Positions 7,087 through 9,797 of a DNA stretch of 9,797 nt are shown piece by piece (the stretch's first letter is position 1; each line of letters begins with the position of its first letter). The position numbers and the translations under genes were made by a program. The notes beneath the pieces were generated by a model, which saw nothing but the letters and a program-made list of their open reading frames with translations, was not told where the DNA came from and searched no databases. The DNA comes from Thiothrix sp. (lineage in GTDB: Bacteria; Pseudomonadota; Gammaproteobacteria; Thiotrichales; Thiotrichaceae). The DNA lies in the NCBI GenBank assembly GCA_011375245.1, contig DRMA01000040.1:1-9797 (forward strand), in the 5' to 3' direction.

Positions 7087-7428
7087 TTAGCTGCAACCTT
7101 TGGGACGAGGTAATCCAGCTACTTTATTGGCTGATTTAATGAGACCACCTTTTGGGAAAAGGCTAAAGATATATTTATTGGTACTACGATCTTTACCAAA
7201 CTTAGTTTTCATTAATTTCATAAATTTACGCGGCTCAGCGACTTGACCATTTTCATAGAATGCTTCACGAGTTAGATTAATGATATCCCAGTGCTCCTCT
7301 GTTAAATCATCAATATCTTCAACATCAGTTGCGATTTTTTTAGCAATTTCAACACTCCATTCATCAAGATTTTCTAACCAACCTGCTTCACTGAGTTGAA
7401 CCATTGTACCATTTACTTCAATTTCCAT
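7087..7428 (-). CDS. tusE: TusE/DsrC-family sulfur-carrier protein, single-cysteine type
   Basis: This 113-residue protein has the DsrC/TusE fold signature: EIEVNG at the N-terminus, LTEEHWDIIN near 42-51, KFGKD, FPKGG, and the C-terminal arm KVAGLPRPKGCS. Family members carry sulfur as a persulfide on the penultimate cysteine, here C112. Sulfite-reductase-linked DsrC has a second cysteine 11 residues earlier; here that place is N101. It therefore fits TusE, which passes sulfur to MnmA for tRNA 2-thiolation, or a DsrC paralogue of sulfur oxidisers that lacks the second cysteine. AAGGA on the minus strand (+ positions 7436-7440) is a good ribosome site for the ATG at 7426-7428. It is a single gene, convergent with cbbO, and its upstream region is invaded by the 159-bp element. 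No TusBCD or dsr neighbours are in view. Confidence 0.85.
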   Translation of the reverse strand: MEIEVNGTMVQLSEAGWLENLDEWSVEIAKKIATDVEDIDDLTEEHWDIINLTREAFYENGQVAEPRKFMKLMKTKFGKDRSTNKYIFSLFPKGGLIKSANKVAGLPRPKGCS

Positions 7429-7526
7429 TAGATTTTCCTTATATGTTTAATTATGTATGTGCGCAAGCATAGCACTAAAAAGACGGCTTCGATAAAATCC
7501 TACTTTATGTGTATGCAATTAATAAT

Positions 7527-7534
7527 CAATTTGA
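7527..7534. repeat. Left 8-bp target-site duplication
   Basis: CAATTTGA directly abuts the left terminal inverted repeat of the 159-bp element and is repeated exactly at 7694-7701 on the other side, in the same orientation. This is the expected footprint of a transposition event. Confidence 0.8.
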
Positions 7535-7693
7535 GGCATCCTTCATAGATTGATAATTGTTCAAAGTAGTTTACAGTTTGAAGCCTGCTAGGAATCGGAC
7601 TGAAACCGAACGTTGTTTGAGCATAGCGAGTTTAGTGAGATTGAAGGGCGAATCCTAGCAAGCTGAATGGTTAACTAAAATATGAAAGATGCC
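7535..7693. mobile_element. 159-bp MITE-like insertion element
   Basis: The ends are GGCATCCTTCATA (7535-7547) and TATGAAAGATGCC (7681-7693), inverted repeats matching at 12 of 13 positions. Both are flanked immediately by the same 8-bp sequence, CAATTTGA. The element is too short for a transposase, which defines a non-autonomous miniature element needing a transposase in trans. Inside lies a second, larger palindrome (7583-7663). IS families that make 8-bp duplications include IS1595, IS66, IS6 and IS256; the sequence alone does not tell me which mobilised this one. It sits 11 bp beyond the stop of the fructosamine-kinase gene and about 100 bp upstream of the tusE-like start, so no coding sequence is interrupted. 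It may act as a transcription barrier or alter the upstream region of tusE. Confidence 0.82.
7583..7663. repeat. Internal palindrome of the MITE-like element
   Basis: The 15-base arms at 7583-7597 and 7649-7663 pair at 13 positions, with an uninterrupted 8-bp core TGCTAGGA/TCCTAGCA. A second pairing inside (ACT-AAAC at 7599-7606, with a bulged G, against GTTTAGT at 7629-7636) would lengthen the structure. GAG recurs every 9 nt at 7619, 7628 and 7637. As RNA this would form one long hairpin in either direction, but no T-run follows. Confidence 0.65.
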
Positions 7694-7701
7694 CAATTTG
7701 A
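7694..7701. repeat. Right 8-bp target-site duplication
   Basis: CAATTTGA immediately follows the right terminal inverted repeat and is identical to 7527-7534. It lies 11 bp from the stop codon of the fructosamine-kinase gene. Confidence 0.8.
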
Positions 7702-7712
7702 TGGTTTTTAGG

Positions 7713-8594
7713 TTATGTTTCAGCAAGGAGCTGATTAATCATATTCTGTGCCTGAGAGGCGTAGTTACCACCAAATAAATTAAAATGATTGAGTATATGG
7801 TAAAGGTTGTAGAGTGTTTTTCGTGTTTGATAGCCAGTATCAATAGCAAAATGCGTATTATAGGCACTAAAAAAACGTTTTCCTGGATTGCCAAATAATT
7901 CCATCATTGCCAAGTCTGCCTCATGATCGCCATAATAAATGGCAGGGTCATAGATAACAGGCTGTCCTTGTTTATCAGCGCTATAGTTACCGCTCCAAAG
8001 ATCACCATGTAACAAAGAAGGGAGTGGTTTATAGTCACTAAAAAAACAACTTAGTCGGGAGGCAAGTTGCATTCCTTGTGTGAAAGCAGGGGCTGAAAAG
8101 CCCTTTCGTTGTGCTAGTGCTAACTGGTATTCCAAGCGTTCATTACGCCAAAAACTAATCCAATCATTATGCAGTGGGTTATGTTGTACTGTTGAGCCAA
8201 TCGTGTTGTTTTGTGTCCAGCCAAAGTGGCTTTGTGTGCAGTGGTGCATTGCTGCTAATTGCTTAGCGAATAACTCAGCAGATGGGGTACCTTGTAGTTG
8301 AATGTACTCCATAACAAGAAAAGCATGTTGTTGAGTTGTTCCGCTACAAAGTGGTGTTGGAACACGTATAGTCGCTGAGTTTGCTATTTCTTTGAGTCCC
8401 TTGCTTTCAGCTACAAACATTGGCAACAGATGTTTGTTATTGCTTTTTACTAACCATGCTCTTCCTTGTTGATCACGTACTTTCCACGCTTGGCTGATAC
8501 TTCCTCCACTTATAAGCTGTGCTTCACCAAGATGAATGGGGTTACCAAGCTGAGCTTGAATTGCTTCGGTGATACTTTGCCAGTGTATATTCAT
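7713..8594 (-). CDS. Fructosamine-kinase-family protein (YniA-like)
   Basis: The 293-residue product belongs to the fructosamine/ketosamine 3-kinase family, aminoglycoside-phosphotransferase-fold enzymes that phosphorylate sugar adducts on amines so that they fall off (protein deglycation). The visible landmarks are the glycine-rich ATP loop ISGGSISQAW (28-37), K50 in WLVK, hinge VMEYI near 94-98, catalytic loop LLHGDLWSGN with D198 and N203, and the metal-binding D216 in YDPAIYYGDHEADLAM. The length equals that of E. coli YniA. Its ATG overlaps the ispH TGA stop in an ATGA motif (8591-8594), with AGGAG only 1 nt upstream, so translation is probably coupled to ispH. The physiological substrate in bacteria of this type is not certain. 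The MITE-like element begins 11 bp past the stop. Confidence 0.93.
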   Translation of the reverse strand: MNIHWQSITEAIQAQLGNPIHLGEAQLISGGSISQAWKVRDQQGRAWLVKSNNKHLLPMFVAESKGLKEIANSATIRVPTPLCSGTTQQHAFLVMEYIQLQGTPSAELFAKQLAAMHHCTQSHFGWTQNNTIGSTVQHNPLHNDWISFWRNERLEYQLALAQRKGFSAPAFTQGMQLASRLSCFFSDYKPLPSLLHGDLWSGNYSADKQGQPVIYDPAIYYGDHEADLAMMELFGNPGKRFFSAYNTHFAIDTGYQTRKTLYNLYHILNHFNLFGGNYASQAQNMINQLLAET

Positions 8595-9544
8595 GCTCCT
8601 GTGGTGTGAGTGAAACGTAACTCTTTGGGGAGGACAAAGGATATGGTCTCAACAATGCCTTGGTCATCAATGCTGTGATTTGCTCCTAGTGTTTCAAGAT
8701 GTTGTACGACTTCTTTAACTAATACTTCAGGAGCAGATGCGCCTGCTGTGAGACCAATCGTATTGACTCCCTCAAACCATTCTGGCTTTATATCTCCTGC
8801 GCCATCAATGAGATAAGCAGGGGTGTTGCGTTTAATTGAGAGTTCTTTTAGGCGATTGGAGTTGGAGCTATTGGGTGAGCCAACAACGAGTACAACATCG
8901 CTGTTGTTGGCAAGGCGTTTTAAAGCATCTTGTCGATTTTGGGTGGCGTAGCATATATCGTCTTTTTTAGGGCCAATAATGTTAGGGAAACGCTGGCGTA
9001 AGGCATCAATAATAATATAGGCATCATCAACTGATAGGGTGGTTTGGGTGACAAAACTTATTTTTTCAGGGTTTTTAACGTTTAATTCTGCTACTTCCAC
9101 AATAGAGTCAACACGGTAAATATTGCCACCATAAGAGGTATCATATTGCCCCATTGTGCCTTCTACTTCAGGGTGGTTTTTGTGTCCAATAAGTATAGTT
9201 TCACGACCTTCACGGCTATAACGTAGTACTTCAAGATGTACTTTAGTGACTAAAGGGCAGGTTGCATCAAAGACTTTTAACCCTCTCTTTTTGGCTTCAT
9301 CTTGTACGACCTTAGAAACTCCATGTGCGCTAAAAATAACAATTTTGTTATCAGGGACTTCATCCAGCTCATTAACGAAGACAGCACCTTTATTACGTAA
9401 ATTGTTGACAACAAAACGATTATGAACGACTTCATGACGAACATAAATCGGCGCGCCAAAGGCTTCTATGGCACGATCAACTATTTCTATTGCACGATCT
9501 ACACCTGCACAAAACCCTCGGGGGTTAGCTAGAATAACTTGCAT
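8591..9544 (-). CDS. ispH: 4-hydroxy-3-methylbut-2-enyl diphosphate reductase (IspH/LytB)
   Basis: The 317-residue protein catalyses the last step of the MEP pathway, reducing HMBPP to IPP and DMAPP with a [4Fe-4S] cluster. The three cluster cysteines are C12 in GFCAGVDRA, C96 in DATCPLV and C198 in DICYATQNRQ. Substrate-binding residues include H41 (HEVVHN), H74 (SAHGVS), H124 and E126 (HPEVEGT), T167 (VTQTTLS) and the SPNSSNSNRL loop at 223-232. The length matches E. coli IspH. The start at 9542-9544 gives the canonical MQVILANPRGFCAG; an AAGGAT sequence lies about 11 nt upstream on the minus strand. It leads a two-gene unit with the kinase. A presumed IS200/IS605-type right end lies less than 60 bp upstream, so its promoter either fits that gap or transcription comes from the element. 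Confidence 0.98.
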   Translation of the reverse strand: MQVILANPRGFCAGVDRAIEIVDRAIEAFGAPIYVRHEVVHNRFVVNNLRNKGAVFVNELDEVPDNKIVIFSAHGVSKVVQDEAKKRGLKVFDATCPLVTKVHLEVLRYSREGRETILIGHKNHPEVEGTMGQYDTSYGGNIYRVDSIVEVAELNVKNPEKISFVTQTTLSVDDAYIIIDALRQRFPNIIGPKKDDICYATQNRQDALKRLANNSDVVLVVGSPNSSNSNRLKELSIKRNTPAYLIDGAGDIKPEWFEGVNTIGLTAGASAPEVLVKEVVQHLETLGANHSIDDQGIVETISFVLPKELRFTHTTGA

Positions 9545-9590
9545 AATAATGTCGATCCTTGTTGATAATTTAACGAAATTTGCACGGAAG

Positions 9591-9612
9591 TCCCTCCTCT
9601 TTAGGGGAGGGA
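9591..9612 (-). other. Hairpin resembling an IS200/IS605-type right end
   Basis: TCCCTCCTC (9591-9599) and GGGGAGGGA (9604-9612) form a 9-bp stem with one G-U-type pair and a TTTA tetraloop. Downstream of an IscB/TnpB-type gene, a compact GC-rich hairpin like this is typical of the subterminal structure at the right end of IS200/IS605-superfamily elements. On the minus strand it follows the IscB-like stop by about 30 nt, and no T-run follows. The exact element boundary cannot be set without the left end or an empty site. Confidence 0.5.
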
Positions 9613-9622
9613 TGGATAGTAC

Positions 9623-9645
9623 ATCGCTCGTAGAGCGATTTTTTT
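9623..9645 (+). terminator. Strong intrinsic terminator reading on the + strand
   Basis: ATCGCTC (9623-9629), loop GTA and GAGCGAT (9633-9639) form a perfect stem, and the T-run 9639-9645 follows on the + strand. Its T-run abuts and overlaps the minus-strand stop of the IscB-like gene, so it would stop antisense transcripts running into that gene. On the minus strand the same stem has no trailing T-run. Confidence 0.65.
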
Positions 9646-9797
9646 AGGCGAGGCATAGTTGGGAAATCCTATCTTGATTGGTGTGATATTTTTTCAGTTT
9701 GCTTAACGTCACTTGTTTATACGATTTTTTAGGTTGCCTGATATAGTTTCCATCAATATCAACGATATAAGCGGATGTTCCAGTGAAGCCAGAAATA
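9644..9797 (-). CDS. C-terminal fragment of an IscB-like (RRXRR/HNH) protein
   Basis: Fifty codons run in from the right edge and end at TAA (9644-9646). The visible pattern is a short beta-rich piece (ISGFTGTSAYIVDIDGNYI) followed by a basic stretch (KKSYKQVTLSKLKKY). This resembles the C-terminal part of IscB/RRXRR-HNH proteins, the OMEGA RNA-guided nucleases of the IS200/IS605 superfamily related to Cas9 ancestors. The RuvC and HNH catalytic regions lie outside the window, so activity cannot be judged. The hairpins immediately downstream fit a transposon right end. In such systems the guide (omega) RNA is encoded upstream of iscB, also outside this window. The identification rests on a short stretch from memory of the family and is tentative. 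Confidence 0.5.
   Translation of the reverse strand, partial: ISGFTGTSAYIVDIDGNYIRQPKKSYKQVTLSKLKKYHTNQDRISQLCLA

Noticed and set aside
8080..8301. 73-codon + strand frame antisense to the kinase gene
   Set aside because: It mirrors the conserved kinase frame and has an unusual Cys-rich composition; shadow frame.
1..9797. CRISPR array, tRNA, rRNA or carboxysome shell genes
   Set aside because: I saw no regularly spaced repeats, no cloverleaf with a TTCRA arm, no rRNA sequence and no BMC-domain or csoS-like protein in the window.

Overview
The window is AT-rich bacterial DNA. It carries a complete, non-carboxysomal form I RuBisCO locus: divergent cbbR, then cbbL, cbbS, a small unrecognised gene, cbbQ and cbbO. 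The cbbS product has the six-residue N-terminal insert typical of form IAq, the RuBisCO class that travels with the CbbQ/CbbO activase instead of carboxysome shell genes, and no shell gene is visible. With the adjacent TusE/DsrC-family sulfur-carrier gene, this suggests an AT-rich autotrophic gammaproteobacterium, probably a sulfur oxidiser. That placement is inference from protein sequence and gene order.

Layout. Positions 3-164 (+) hold the 3' end of an unidentified gene, which runs tail-to-tail into cbbR (161-1063, -). A 259-bp divergent control region (1064-1322) has two AT-rich inverted repeats of the kind LysR-type regulators bind and a plausible cbbL promoter. Then follow cbbL (1323-2741), cbbS (2850-3206), a hairpin that looks like a terminator or attenuator, a 107-codon gene of unknown function (3274-3597), a possible 32-codon leader ORF (3658-3756), cbbQ (3764-4588) and cbbO (4653-6995). 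After a G/C-stem hairpin, the right half is on the minus strand: a TusE/DsrC-like gene (7087-7428), a small insertion element (7535-7693), a fructosamine-kinase-family gene (7713-8594) and ispH (8591-9544). The last two overlap by 4 bp. The right edge holds the C-terminal 50 codons of what looks like an IscB/RRXRR-HNH protein, followed by hairpins resembling an IS200/IS605-type right end.

How the genes work together. CbbR probably senses metabolite state and controls cbbLS. CbbQ (MoxR-type AAA+ ATPase) and CbbO (adaptor with a C-terminal von Willebrand A domain) form the activase that strips inhibitory sugar phosphates from RuBisCO. The TusE/DsrC protein belongs to sulfur relay, either tRNA thiolation or sulfur-oxidation trafficking. 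IspH makes isoprenoid precursors, and the kinase probably repairs glycated amines.

The clearest signal not explained by genes is a 159-bp MITE-like element between the kinase and tusE genes. It has 12/13-matching terminal inverted repeats, a perfect 8-bp direct repeat exactly abutting both ends, and a nested internal palindrome. The other items of interest are the unknown gene between cbbS and cbbQ, the small ORF coupled to cbbQ, and the IscB-like element just upstream of ispH. I did not find a wholly new multi-gene system.
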